NCBI RefSeq assembly: GCF_002849715.1
Contig: NZ_CP018865.1
Span: 180,760 to 244,759 of the forward strand
DNA length: 64,000 nucleotides
Direction of reading: 5' to 3'
Source of the DNA: Arthrobacter crystallopoietes
GTDB lineage: Bacteria > Actinomycetota > Actinomycetes > Actinomycetales > Micrococcaceae
Under the pieces are notes generated by a model. That model did not search any database. It was given only the letters and a program-made list of their open reading frames with translations, and was not told where the DNA came from. Of the stretch, positions 18,776 to 28,315 are shown piece by piece (within the stretch, counting starts at the first letter, position 1; each line of letters starts with the position of its first letter). The translations under genes and the position numbers were made by a program.

Positions 18776-19822
18776 TTAGAGGTTCCTGGTTTCGCGGAAC
18801 GGGGCGATGACGCCCTCGGCGAAGATCCTCATTGACTCCATCACGCGCTCGTGATCTGGGCCGAAGTCGAAGTGAAGGAGGAGGCGGTCTACGCCCAATT
18901 CCTCGTACTCTTCAACCTTGGCCAGGCATTCCTCGGGAGTCCCCATGATCATGTTGTCGTAGATTTCCCGTTCGCTGGGCTCGTTTTCAAGGGGTTCGGC
19001 CCTGACAACGCCTCTTGCGTCGCTGTTCTGGGAGAAATGATGGAGCCGCTGGCTGATGCGGTTGTTCATGGCGGCCTCGGCCACATGCTTGCGGGCCTCA
19101 GCCTGGGTCTCTGCCGCGAAGGCCCCGCGCATAATAGCCAGCTGCTGTACGCCCCGTTCACCTCCATGCCGTTCCCGCCCTTCATGGAAGGCTTCGGCAG
19201 TAGCTTTTACGGCTGACATTGGGCGAAGGAACGGCCAATTTGCGACATTGTAACCACGCCCGGCAGCAGTCTGGATTGATCCCGTAGACATTGCTGCATA
19301 CCACAGCGGCGGGTGTGGTTGCTGAAGGGGACGGGGCCAAACATAGGCGTCATCGATGTCAAAGTGCTGGCCGTTGAACGAGATGCCTTTCTGGTCGCTT
19401 TCCCAGACTTGTTCAAGAATAGTGAGCGCTTCGAGGAAACGGCTTTGTGCATCCGCAAAGGACAAGCCCAAGCGCTCAAATTCATACGCGTATGCTCCCT
19501 TGCCCACCCCGACCTGGAGGCGCCCGCCCAGGATGTGATCGGCAAGGGCGATCTCACCGGCGGCGATCAAAGGATGCCGGTAATTCAGAAGGTTGACCAT
19601 CTGGCCGACCTGGCAGGAGACGTTGAGCCCCACTTGAACGGAAAGCAGAGAACTGCTGGGGGCCTGCATGAAATGGATTAGATGGTGTTCGGGTACCCAA
19701 ATGCAGTCGAACCCCAAGGAATCCGCCAGTTTGGCCTCAGCCAAGCGCTCCTCGACAACGGAGCGGGTATACCTTTCCGGCTCATGAATGCGGTGGTAGG
19801 ACAGGAAAACATCGAATTTCAT
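18776..19822 (-). CDS. Luciferase-like (LLM) flavin-dependent monooxygenase (module A)
   Basis: A 348-residue bacterial-luciferase-fold oxygenase (seven residues longer if the ATG at 19843 is used). It opens MKFDVFLSY, has SLGFDCIWVPEHH near residue 40 and GGRLQVGVGKGAY near 105, and ends in a typical LLM C-terminus (GVDRLLLHFDFG). Such enzymes use FMNH2 from a partner reductase to oxidise and open rings. First gene of the module A operon. It is clearly a different lineage from the module B enzyme at 28316-29392, which suggests another substrate. Confidence 0.9.
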   Translation of the reverse strand: MKFDVFLSYHRIHEPERYTRSVVEERLAEAKLADSLGFDCIWVPEHHLIHFMQAPSSSLLSVQVGLNVSCQVGQMVNLLNYRHPLIAAGEIALADHILGGRLQVGVGKGAYAYEFERLGLSFADAQSRFLEALTILEQVWESDQKGISFNGQHFDIDDAYVWPRPLQQPHPPLWYAAMSTGSIQTAAGRGYNVANWPFLRPMSAVKATAEAFHEGRERHGGERGVQQLAIMRGAFAAETQAEARKHVAEAAMNNRISQRLHHFSQNSDARGVVRAEPLENEPSEREIYDNMIMGTPEECLAKVEEYEELGVDRLLLHFDFGPDHERVMESMRIFAEGVIAPFRETRNL

Positions 19823-20013
19823 TGTCTGGCAGCAGCCTTTCATTATCCACGCGTCTGAACGAGCCGTATCCGGTGTTCAAAGAATTCGTGTCCAACTTAG
19901 GCGGCAGCTCCGTCTTGTGTCCCTAGCCAAACGGCGCGTTCACGAACAGGCTCTTGGCCATGTGTCCACCAAAGTAGGCAGCCAGGGTTTTTGGCGCAGG
20001 TGCGACCCAGTGC

Positions 20014-21570
20014 CTAGCCCTTATCCTCACGCTGCTCGAGCAGTTTTAACGCAAGGCCGAAGGCCAGCAGGTCCTCACCGCTGCGGGGATCCCGGCCGGT
20101 TATTTGGTGGATCCGCTCGAGCCTGTAAGTCAGGGTGTGGCGGTGTATGTAAAGTTCCCGCGCGGCGGGACCCGGACGGCTTCCGTTTTGCAGGTACTTC
20201 CGTAGCGTGTCAACGAGGAACGCGCTTTCCCGTTCGTCATGCTCAATCAGCTGGCCCAAGGTCCTCTCGATGAACGTACTGGCGCCGGGACTTTCATACA
20301 AGGTTGCGACAAGGCCAGCCATGCCGAAATCTGAGACATTCTGGACTGACAGGTAGCCTTGGTCGGCGGTGCCGGCGACAAGCCGGGCTTCCTGCAGCAT
20401 GACAAGCATGTCCGTGGAGCCGACGCGGGTCGTGCTCTGCCCTACCTGAAGCAGCCAGCCGCGGGCCTTGGCGCCGGAGACGATCTCGTGGGCAACAGCC
20501 TCCTGTGGATCCTGGAGGAGGCAATAAAAACGGCCATCGTGCAGGCCTACTAGGCCCGGTACTGCTCCTACGATGTCTTCCAAAAACGAAGCGAGCAGCG
20601 GCTCGGGCAGGTCGGCGGCAAAGCGGATACAGAGGACCCGCACCTTGGCATCGGGATCGATGCCCAGGCGCTGCATCCGCCTCGATATGGTTGCCGCTGG
20701 TACCGACTGCGACCACAAGTCTTCGAGGAGTTCTTTTACCCGGACGCGCCTTTGCTCCCGGAATGACAATCGCCGCGCCAGTTCCAAGGTGATGCCCGTC
20801 AGGGCCTGCTCAAAGTAGAGCAGTTCGGTCTCCCGCATGGGACGGGCGCCGGCTGCCACTAGCAAAGCCTGGACATCGCCGGCGAGGCGTACAGCGGACG
20901 CCTCGATATGCACGTCGCGTATCCGTGCCCGGCACCGCTCCGACTCACCCATCAGCTCGGTGACTTCGGCGAACGGGATGTGCGTCTCCGGGCCTTCCAA
21001 TCCGGACGAATTGGCAAGAAGGCTTCCAAAACAATCGTAGAGCCGGTAGTCATAGCCGGGAGTGAAGTTGGCGGCGACTCGAAGCAGCCCGTCCAGTCCT
21101 CCGTTTTGGAGTATCACTCGCAGCACGCCCCTGTGCATTTTTACGGCTTGGTTCAAAACGCCGTGCTGTTCCTCAAGGATGCCAAGGGAGACCGCCTTAG
21201 TGATAGCGATCAAGGGCACCTGATGGGGAATAGTAAAGAGTGGCAGGTCAATATTTTCAGCCGCGCTGATCAGGGCAGGTGGTACCAACCCATCCTCGCC
21301 CAGGCTATAGCCGACCCCAACACATCCGTATTCTGCAACACGTCGAATGAAATCCTCTTGAAGCGCTTCATCGCCGCGGACACCGAGGCCAGTGGTCAAC
21401 AGTAATTCTCCACCTGCCAGCCAAGGCGTGGGATCGGGCAGATCGCTGATGTGGACCCACTGAATCGGTCCCCTGACCCGGGATTTATCCCTCGCAACGA
21501 TCCAGGTAAGGCCTAAAGATGATTCTGCCATCAGGGTGTCAAGCCAGAGTGCCAAGAGAACCGCCTTCAT
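20014..21570 (-). CDS. PucR-family transcriptional regulator
   Basis: A 518-residue regulator with the N-terminal PucR sensory domain (LPDPTPWLAGGELLLTTGLGV near residue 45), a GGDEF-like central part, and a C-terminal PucR helix-turn-helix domain with LRKYLQNGSRPGPAARELYIHRHTLTYRLERI near residues 463-495. ATG at 21570 is chosen because the domain begins there; an in-frame ATG at 21753 would add an unlikely basic stretch. PucR proteins control purine, heterocycle and amine catabolism. It is divergent from the BCCT gene and follows the module A direction, so it probably controls both. Confidence 0.88.
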   Translation of the reverse strand: MKAVLLALWLDTLMAESSLGLTWIVARDKSRVRGPIQWVHISDLPDPTPWLAGGELLLTTGLGVRGDEALQEDFIRRVAEYGCVGVGYSLGEDGLVPPALISAAENIDLPLFTIPHQVPLIAITKAVSLGILEEQHGVLNQAVKMHRGVLRVILQNGGLDGLLRVAANFTPGYDYRLYDCFGSLLANSSGLEGPETHIPFAEVTELMGESERCRARIRDVHIEASAVRLAGDVQALLVAAGARPMRETELLYFEQALTGITLELARRLSFREQRRVRVKELLEDLWSQSVPAATISRRMQRLGIDPDAKVRVLCIRFAADLPEPLLASFLEDIVGAVPGLVGLHDGRFYCLLQDPQEAVAHEIVSGAKARGWLLQVGQSTTRVGSTDMLVMLQEARLVAGTADQGYLSVQNVSDFGMAGLVATLYESPGASTFIERTLGQLIEHDERESAFLVDTLRKYLQNGSRPGPAARELYIHRHTLTYRLERIHQITGRDPRSGEDLLAFGLALKLLEQREDKG

Positions 21571-21732
21571 TTCATTGTGTTTGGCAAATTGTCTGATCTC
21601 GTTATACACCGGCAGGAGATTCCCCAAATTCCCTGGGCGCCCGGCGTGTACTCTGGCGTTGCGTCGCCTCCGTCTTCCCTGGCATCCTGCCAAAAACGGA
21701 CGCTCTTCTGGTTTTGGCCAAGCTTTCCTCAT

Positions 21733-21770
21733 GGTCTTTAGCCAACAGGCCAAAGACCGTGATGACGGTC
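21733..21770. promoter_or_regulatory. Two overlapping inverted repeats between pucR-type and BCCT genes
   Basis: GGTCTTTaGCC-aaca-GGCcAAAGACC (21733-21758) runs directly into GACCGT-GATG-ACGGTC (21755-21770), sharing GACC. Both are near-perfect dyads in the roughly 290-bp divergent region. They could be operators for the PucR-type regulator. Neither is followed by a T-run, so termination is less likely. Confidence 0.5.
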
Positions 21771-21860
21771 ACTGGCATCATTTCCTCGTACTGACAAGCG
21801 AATGGGGCGCGACGGCATTTTGCCCGCCCGGTTCCACCCCAAGCACCTCGAAGGATAAAT

Positions 21861-23531
21861 ATGAAGAAACTCCAGGCTTTTTCGGGTCGTGGAAGGAAAG
21901 GAGAAAAGGAACCGGTCCTCAATCCCGGGAGCCGTGCACACATAGATCGTGGCCCCTTTTGGATATGCATCGCCTTCTTTCTCGCCTTCATCATCGCTGC
22001 CTTAATAGATATCGATAGTGTTGGTGCAGGTTTGAATGCGGCCCTGCAATGGGTTTCGATGGTCTTTGGCCCATTTTTCTCCTTGCTTGTGTTCGCCAAC
22101 GTATTGCTCATTGGCTACTTGGTCATTTCCCGCTACGGATCAGTCCGGCTGGGCGGCGACAAGCCGGAGATGGGATTTGCCACTTGGGTATCGGTGATGT
22201 TCTGCTCGGCGATTGCTGCGGGTGCCGTCTTCTTCGGCCCTGGGGAACCCCTCACACATTTCAGTGACGTACCTCCTCTGTACAGCCAGTCCGTGGAGGC
22301 CCGTAGCGGTGGGGCGGCCGTTGTCGCGATGCAGTATTCCTTCCTGCACTGGGGCATCAGTGCCTGGGCCATTTACGGCACCTTTGCCATTGCCATCATG
22401 GTGGCCGCTTATCACCGCGGACTGCCCCTCCGCCCCAGCTCCGGCTTCTATCTCCTGCTGGGAGAAAAGCGTGTACGGGGATGGTGGGGCAAGGTAATCG
22501 ACATCATCAGCGTGCTCGCCGTCGTCGGTGGAGTCATGTCATCCATCGGTCTGTTAGTCATCCAGCTGAGCTACATGCTGAACGTGCAGTACGGTGTTCC
22601 GAATAACATGGTTGTGCAGTTCTCGATCCTGGCCTCCTGTGTTGGCGTATTCATGTTGTCCGTCGTGCTCGGCGTCGAACGTGGAATCGCGCGGTTGAGC
22701 CGCATAAACGTAGGACTTGCACTGGTACTCGGTATCGCATTGCTGATCGTGGGCCCGACGATGTTTATCCTGAACATCACCGTCGAGGGCTTCGGCGGGT
22801 ACATCCAGGACTTCACCAAAATGAGCCTTTTTACGGATTCCGTCGACCAGTCGGGATGGCTTTCGTTCTGGACGGAGTACTACTGGGCCTGGTGGCTGGG
22901 GTGGGGTCCGGTCGTCGGCCTGTTCCTGGCACGCATCTCGAGGGGGCGCACGGTACGGCAGATCCTCCTCGGTGCTGTGTCTACCTCAAGTATTGCCCTG
23001 GCACTTTGGTTCGGGATTCTAGGTGGAACCGGGATGAGCGTTGACATCTCCAGCGGCGGTGCCATTACGAAGACCTTGGATGCAGACGGCATGGAATCCG
23101 CACTCCTTTCGATCCTCAACGAGCTTCCGCTCTCCGAAATCCTGATCCCCGGCTTCCTCGTAGTGCTGCTGCTCTTCCTGATCACAACTGCAGATTCCAT
23201 CACGCTTTCGGCTGCGATCGTTTCGACCGGCGTCGAGAATCCACCGAACTCCATCCGGATCATATGGGGTCTGGTAATTGGTGGCACTGCAGCAGTTCTG
23301 CTGCAAGTCGGAGGAGTGTCGACCTTCCAAGCAGCGGCAATCGTTACGGCACCACCGATCGCATTCCTGCTGGCAGGAGCGATGTGGAGTGTTCCCAAGC
23401 AACTCAACCAAGTACGCCAGCTACAAGCACCTGACGACAAGCAGCCAACTCACCGAGATGCAGATTTCGGCAACAACTCGTCCGCCCACGATGACCCCCT
23501 CCGTCTCGTTTCCAGCCGGCCGGAAAAATAG
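21861..23531 (+). CDS. BCCT-family (betaine/choline/carnitine-type) transporter
   Basis: A 556-residue membrane carrier with about 12 hydrophobic segments. It has the BCCT signature region near residue 335 (FWTEYYWAWWLGWGP followed by GLFLARISRGRT) and GAVFFGPGEP near residue 120. BCCT carriers move quaternary-ammonium zwitterions with Na+ or H+. GAAGGATAA precedes the ATG. Beside an N-heterocycle-type module this suggests uptake of a betaine such as an N-methylpyridinium carboxylate (trigonelline, homarine); that substrate is inference. Confidence 0.92.
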   Translation: MKKLQAFSGRGRKGEKEPVLNPGSRAHIDRGPFWICIAFFLAFIIAALIDIDSVGAGLNAALQWVSMVFGPFFSLLVFANVLLIGYLVISRYGSVRLGGDKPEMGFATWVSVMFCSAIAAGAVFFGPGEPLTHFSDVPPLYSQSVEARSGGAAVVAMQYSFLHWGISAWAIYGTFAIAIMVAAYHRGLPLRPSSGFYLLLGEKRVRGWWGKVIDIISVLAVVGGVMSSIGLLVIQLSYMLNVQYGVPNNMVVQFSILASCVGVFMLSVVLGVERGIARLSRINVGLALVLGIALLIVGPTMFILNITVEGFGGYIQDFTKMSLFTDSVDQSGWLSFWTEYYWAWWLGWGPVVGLFLARISRGRTVRQILLGAVSTSSIALALWFGILGGTGMSVDISSGGAITKTLDADGMESALLSILNELPLSEILIPGFLVVLLLFLITTADSITLSAAIVSTGVENPPNSIRIIWGLVIGGTAAVLLQVGGVSTFQAAAIVTAPPIAFLLAGAMWSVPKQLNQVRQLQAPDDKQPTHRDADFGNNSSAHDDPLRLVSSRPEK

Positions 23532-23580
23532 GAGACAAGCCACGCCCGGGCGAATCACCCTTCATAAGGGACTCGTCAAT

Positions 23581-23622
23581 CGTAGGGGAAGACAGACACG
23601 ACAGGATCGGTCTTCCCCTACG
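23581..23622 (+). terminator. Strong hairpin after the BCCT gene
   Basis: CGTAGGGGAAGAC and GTCTTCCCCTACG form a perfect 13-bp stem around a 16-base loop, 50 bp after the transporter stop. No U-tract follows, as is common for actinobacterial terminators. It may work in both directions. Confidence 0.7.
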
Positions 23623-23955
23623 TAGTTCCACCAGCCCGGCAGTGAGCTTGCAGCATGAGCGGGACGACCCGGGAACCCCGTAAGGAACACCCACCGCGCC
23701 TCACCCCCCGTACCTTCCTGAGACCCGGCGGCGACCCCACGGCGCCACCGGAGACGGATGCCTCCCGCCACGGGCAGCACCGGCCCCCCTGCCGGCGCTG
23801 CCCGGGCATCCGTTCGGGTAACGACCGGGAACCGCGCCGGATCCGGAACCGGAGCCTCCCCGGACACTTTGTTTTCTGGCAGGCCCTCTCTGCAGATCCC
23901 ATCATGCACCCTTCACCCGAGCCCACCCGGCAACCCCGAGAAAGGCCATGGCACC
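23623..23955. other. Gap with no clear gene
   Basis: About 330 bp of GC-rich sequence. Frames that cross it are Pro/Arg-rich low-quality translations; I see no gene here, only the leader of the small gene that follows. Confidence 0.5.
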
Positions 23956-24165
23956 ATGACGGACAACACCAACACCGACCTCGACTCCGACGCCCTTCGG
24001 CCCGGCGACCACGTCGAGATCCTGGGAAACGAACATCTCCACTACAACGCATACGTGGAGGACACCTTGCCGCAATTCAACATCGCATGGGTCCGGGAAC
24101 AGCGGACCGGGGAACGCAAAATGCTCTTCACCAACGAATGCCGCATCCTCCGGCGCGAAACCTAA
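23956..24165 (+). CDS. Small orphan protein, LRPGDHVEI family
   Basis: A 69-residue acidic-start protein (MTDNTNTDLDSDALRPG...). The body LRPGDHVEILG...YVEDTLPQFNIAWVRE...RKMLF resembles a small beta-barrel. It is clearly related to the broken frame at 63690-63925 (LRRGARIEAIG...RVEKVAPEAGVLWIKE...RKMLD). GAGAAAGG lies about 12 bases before the ATG at 23956. Function unknown. Confidence 0.65.
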   Translation: MTDNTNTDLDSDALRPGDHVEILGNEHLHYNAYVEDTLPQFNIAWVREQRTGERKMLFTNECRILRRET

Positions 24166-25009
24166 TCCTGCCACCCACCGCCCCGAACCCAGCGCCGTCC
24201 ACCCGGGGCCCGCGCCCGCGTTTACGACACCAGGCGTGGCAGGCGTGCGTTCCAATCGACGATCGTGTCCGGCGCTACCCCTCGATGTGCCGGTGTTTCA
24301 ACGGCTTGAAGCCGCCGGAAGCTTCACAGTGATGCGTTCGGTGCCCCTGCCACAGCATGTGTCAGCCTTCGCCCGGGGATAGGTCTCGATCCCTGAACAT
24401 GCGGAGGCTTTCCAGTCTATGTAGCCGGACAAGCATCACGGATCTGCCCGGAGGCGGGTTTTCACCCTGTTTAGGAAGTGAAGGGCCTGCATTTTGAACT
24501 GCTCCCCGGAAAGTTGGACTGAGAATCGCGTTCTACAGGCGGTTTCCCCATTCGTATGTATGGATTTATCGCGTAGGACAGCCCTTGGCCCGCTCGGCAC
24601 GCATGGCTGCCCCTGTGCAGGTCTTTTTGGCTTTGGTTGCGCCGTCGCTTGTGGTGACGGCCGTGCTGGGATGTGTGCCTTCGATGCTTTCTGCGGCGGC
24701 GCGTCCACGGATCCGGGTTTCGTTGGCCCTTTGTTGCGAGGATGCGGCGAAAGCTTCCTTGGGCTCTGCTGGACCGTAATCGGCGCCCGACGTGACGTGC
24801 TTCCATTGCCTGAGACCTTGGTCTTTGAGCCGGTTGCTGTCGTTGCCGGTGACGCGGTTTTTTGATTTCACACGACCGCCTCATCAGATAGTGCTTCCCG
24901 CCGCGAGCAGTAGCCGAACTAGCTTTCATAAGGCTGCGGAACCGTTAGGAACCAGCATCAGAAAAGCGTTTTCCGGTCATAAAGCACCTAAAATGTTTTA
25001 AATACGGTC
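24166..25009. other. Gap, possibly one small minus-strand ORF
   Basis: About 840 bp. A minus-strand frame 24566-24871 (GTG start, GAGG about 9 bases upstream) encodes 101 residues rich in Lys, Arg and Ala (MKSKNRVTGNDSNRLKDQG...). It has credible protein composition but no family I recognise; I would give it about 0.3. The rest holds nothing I can support. AT-rich sequence before 25010 leads into the module B promoter. Confidence 0.4.
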
Positions 25010-25038
25010 TTGCACAAGGGCAAAAGTACCGATACTGT
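25010..25038 (+). promoter_or_regulatory. Sigma-70-type promoter for a leaderless module B transcript
   Basis: TTGCAC (25010-25015), a 17-bp spacer, then TACTGT (25033-25038). The expected start point, about 7 bases on, falls at the ATG at 25046. No Shine-Dalgarno precedes this ATG, so the first mRNA codon is probably the start codon. Confidence 0.6.
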
Positions 25039-25045
25039 ACTCGCC

Positions 25046-25558
25046 ATGACCTTAGTTAGTGATACGACTCACAAGAGAAACCTGGACCCGGGCGCTTTCC
25101 GTGCGGCGATGGCCGACCTCCCCGCAGCAGTATCAATCGTGACCACGGTTGCCGAGGACGGGACCCCGCATGGCGCCACCGTCTCAGCTGTCAGTTCGCT
25201 GTCCATGACCCCGCCCTTGGTCTTGGTTTGCCTGGATGCCGCCTCGGACACGCTTGCTGCACTCACCGTGGGACGAAGCTTTCTGATCCACGTCACCGCC
25301 GATGGGCAGCAGGAGACCGCTCTTGCTTTCGCCAAGAAGGGGCCGGAGAAGTTCAAAAACACGCACTGGACATTTAGCGACTCGGGCCAGCCCCGGCTCG
25401 CAGATTCCAGCATGGTCTTGGACTGCGTGGTCTCGGACCTGCTGCCGGGCGGCGACCACACCATTGTCATCGGTCACATCAACGGCATAGAGCACTTCGA
25501 GAAACGTCGTCCAATCATTTATCACCGCCGCCGAATGCTCGCTTCGCCAGCGGCCTGA
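25046..25558 (+). CDS. Flavin reductase (module B)
   Basis: A 170-residue flavin reductase paralogous to 17149-17661, sharing MADLPAAVSIVTT, GATVSAVSSLSMTPPLV and GGDHTIVIGHI. It would deliver FMNH2 or FADH2 to the LLM monooxygenase at 28316-29392. The ATG at 25046 is taken as the start because it coincides with the predicted transcription start; a TTG at 25010 lies inside the -35 box. First gene of module B. Confidence 0.9.
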   Translation: MTLVSDTTHKRNLDPGAFRAAMADLPAAVSIVTTVAEDGTPHGATVSAVSSLSMTPPLVLVCLDAASDTLAALTVGRSFLIHVTADGQQETALAFAKKGPEKFKNTHWTFSDSGQPRLADSSMVLDCVVSDLLPGGDHTIVIGHINGIEHFEKRRPIIYHRRRMLASPAA

Positions 25559-25673
25559 ACCGGTTCTACCAACCGATTTCTTTGCTATCCCCCACCCTCC
25601 GTGTGCCCGCCTGCGCCGGCCGCTACAGACTATCCGTCCCAATCCCGGAATTTTCCGGAAGGAGCCATGCTTC

Positions 25674-27158
25674 GTGACTGCTACAACCGAATCCCTGATG
25701 CTGCCCCAGACCTTCAAGTTCACTTCCGCTGAGCACGGCGCGTTCATAGACGGAACCGAGACCGCCACGGGTGGGTCAACGATCGACACTTTGGATCCGG
25801 CCACCTGCAGGGTTATCACCACGATCGCCGAAACCGATAATGAAACCGTCGACCGTGCCGTTGAATCCGCGGCCAAGGCGTTCGAAGGCGAGTGGGGCAC
25901 TATACTGCCTGCCCGCCGCGAGGAACTGTTGCATCGTTTTGCCGACCTAATCGAAGAAAACGCCGCCGAACTGGCACAGTATGACGCACTTGAGGGCGGC
26001 AAGCCCATCTCCCACGTGGAGAGCGTGGACCTGCCGCTGGCCGTGGAGCAATTCCGCTACTATGCAGGCTGGCCCACCAAGATCCAAGGGGCGACGGTAC
26101 CCGTGTCGACCTCTGACACCCACGTCTACACCCGCCGGATCCCACTGGGTGTGGTTGCCGCTATCACACCGTGGAACTTCCCGCTCTGCCAAGCAGCCAT
26201 TAAACTCGCCCCCGCGTTGGCCGCCGGCAACACCGTGGTGCTCAAACCCTCCGAACTCACCTCCCTGTCCTCGCTTCGCCTGGCCCATCTCGCAATCGAA
26301 GCCGGCCTGCCGGCCGGAACCGTTAACGTTGTCACGGGCACTGGCGCCGGAACGGGACAGGCGTTGGTCTCGCACCCAAAGGTCGCCAAGATCTCCTTCA
26401 CCGGCTCCGAGGCCACCGGCCGTCACCTGGGTGCCGAAGCAGGTCGCTCTTTGAAGCACATCTCCCTGGAGTTGGGCGGAAAGAACCCGCATATCGTCTT
26501 TGCCGATGCGGACATCGCCAAGGCGGCAGCCTATGCAGCCACCACGGCCTACTTCTATTCCGGCCAGGTCTGTTTCAGCGGTTCCCGGCTCATGGTTGAA
26601 CGCGCTGTCCTGGACGAGGTGCTCTCCGCGGTCGAGGAACACGCTGATGCCTTAGTGCTTGGTCACGGGCTCGACCGGTCCTCCACGATGGGACCGCTGT
26701 CCTCGGCTACGCACCGGGAGAAAGTCGAACGCTATCTGAACACGGTATCGGGCACCGGCGCGACCGTTGCATTCGGTGGTTCCCGCACGAAGGAATCCGG
26801 ATACTTCCTGGAGCCGACAGCAATAGTCGGTCCTGCAGACACGGACCCTGTGGTAGCCGAGGAAATCTTCGGCCCCGTGCTGGTCATCCAGCCCTTCGAC
26901 TCCATCGAGGAACTTGTCCCGCGGGCTAATTCCGGCCAGTACGGACTCACCGCCGGAGTCTGGACCAGTGACGTACGCAAGGCCCACACCGTGGCCCGGC
27001 AGCTACAGGCCGGCACGGTATGGGTCAACACCTACGCGGACTACAACGCCGCGGCACCCTTCGGCGGCTTCAAAAATTCCGGCTTCGGCAAGGACTGTGG
27101 TCCCGCGGGACTGGACAAGTTCCTGGATACTCAGACCGTTTGGATGTCCCTGGCATGA
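25674..27158 (+). CDS. NAD(P)-dependent aldehyde dehydrogenase (module B)
   Basis: A 494-residue aldehyde dehydrogenase nearly collinear with 15631-17115. Catalytic Glu in LELGGKNP (near residue 270) and catalytic Cys in GQVCFSGSR (near 305) are intact. GTG start preceded by GGAAGGAG. Its 3' end overlaps the convergent AsnC/Lrp gene by 28 bp. It probably oxidises the aldehyde made by ring opening. Confidence 0.92.
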   Translation: MTATTESLMLPQTFKFTSAEHGAFIDGTETATGGSTIDTLDPATCRVITTIAETDNETVDRAVESAAKAFEGEWGTILPARREELLHRFADLIEENAAELAQYDALEGGKPISHVESVDLPLAVEQFRYYAGWPTKIQGATVPVSTSDTHVYTRRIPLGVVAAITPWNFPLCQAAIKLAPALAAGNTVVLKPSELTSLSSLRLAHLAIEAGLPAGTVNVVTGTGAGTGQALVSHPKVAKISFTGSEATGRHLGAEAGRSLKHISLELGGKNPHIVFADADIAKAAAYAATTAYFYSGQVCFSGSRLMVERAVLDEVLSAVEEHADALVLGHGLDRSSTMGPLSSATHREKVERYLNTVSGTGATVAFGGSRTKESGYFLEPTAIVGPADTDPVVAEEIFGPVLVIQPFDSIEELVPRANSGQYGLTAGVWTSDVRKAHTVARQLQAGTVWVNTYADYNAAAPFGGFKNSGFGKDCGPAGLDKFLDTQTVWMSLA

Positions 27159-28219
27159 GTGAAAACCGGTCCCTGCCGCGGCTGCAACGCCTTGTAGTGC
27201 AGGTCCAGGTACAGCCACGTATCAACCACGCTTACACCGGGCAGAGACCGGACCTGCTCGTCCAGGACCTTGAGCAAGGCCTCCCCGTCGACAGTAACCA
27301 TTTCAGCGAGAACGTCGAAACGGCCGGCCGTGATCGCCACATAGGAGACGACGGACAGTTGCGTGAGCGATTCAGCCACTTCCGCCGCCTTGGCGCCTTG
27401 GCCAACTTTCAAGCCGACCCAGCAGGTGGACCGGAAGCCGAGCCGAAGCGGATTGACGATGCACATGACACGGACGGCAGCGGAATCCACCAGCCGGGAG
27501 AAACGCTGTCGGACCATGGTTTCCGAAACATCCAGTTCCGTGGACAACTCCCGGAAGGAGGCGCGGCCGTTCGCGGCCAGTCGGGCGATGATTATCCGGT
27601 CCTTGTCGTCCAGCGCCCGGGGCCGGACCCCGGTCCGGCCGTCGTCGACGCGGATCCCGGCAAATCGGGCTTCCTGGTAGTGAAGCCTCAGGTAGGGAAG
27701 GATCTCGACCTCGCGGACGCCGGACATCCGGCGGATTTTGCCCGAGACAACGTCATGCAGTTCCTTGCCGTCTACACAGATGACTTCCGCCTGCAAGGCA
27801 AACGGACCGGTGGTCACCGTGACATAGTCAACCTCCGGAAGCAGCGCCAGCTCGTCGGCCAGTTCCGCCGGGCTACGGGTGCCATCCACTGTCAACAACA
27901 CGATCGCCATGGCACTGAAACCGAGCAGGGCAGGATCCGTCACAGCCGAGATCTGGATGTAATTCTCGGCCAACAGATGCGACACCCGACGCCGGACGGT
28001 CTTCTCAGTGACACCAACGCGGCGGGCCAGCACGGCATAGGGGACCCGGCCATCCAGCTGGAGCTGCTCGATCAGGTCCAGATCCAGTTTTGTCAGTTCA
28101 CCGGCTTCCTGATCCGATCGCAGAATCCGGGGCGCTTCCGCAGACTCCGGCCCGATATGTCCGGATTCAACAGGCACCGCGGCACTGGCAGGGTCGGCAG
28201 GCGGTTGCATAAGAGCCAC
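27131..28219 (-). CDS. Tandem-domain Lrp/AsnC-family transcriptional regulator
   Basis: A 362-residue regulator made of two AsnC units. The first helix-turn-helix (LDLDLIEQLQLDGR then VGVTEKTVRRRVSHL) is near residues 43-80 and the second (DKDRIIIARLAANGR then LDVSETMVRQRFSRL) near 205-240; each is followed by an RAM-like ligand domain. Double-unit Lrp proteins occur in actinobacteria. It is divergent from the monooxygenase gene across 96 bp and probably senses a small catabolite of module B. Confidence 0.92.
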   Translation of the reverse strand: MALMQPPADPASAAVPVESGHIGPESAEAPRILRSDQEAGELTKLDLDLIEQLQLDGRVPYAVLARRVGVTEKTVRRRVSHLLAENYIQISAVTDPALLGFSAMAIVLLTVDGTRSPAELADELALLPEVDYVTVTTGPFALQAEVICVDGKELHDVVSGKIRRMSGVREVEILPYLRLHYQEARFAGIRVDDGRTGVRPRALDDKDRIIIARLAANGRASFRELSTELDVSETMVRQRFSRLVDSAAVRVMCIVNPLRLGFRSTCWVGLKVGQGAKAAEVAESLTQLSVVSYVAITAGRFDVLAEMVTVDGEALLKVLDEQVRSLPGVSVVDTWLYLDLHYKALQPRQGPVFTHARDIQTV

Positions 28220-28315
28220 ATTACAAGACAGCCCTAATCAGCCGGCCATACCCGGCCGACCGTCACCGCTTTCCGTTCAAATTTTCCAAATACCCATCCC
28301 TATACAGGAGGAATC

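Noticed and set aside
24436..24929. Three overlapping basic minus- and plus-strand frames
   Set aside because: Composition is skewed by GC content; only 24566-24871 has a possible RBS, and that is too weak to list as a gene.
27020..28237. 405-codon plus-strand frame over the AsnC/Lrp gene
   Set aside because: No RBS or domain; the minus strand encodes two complete AsnC units.
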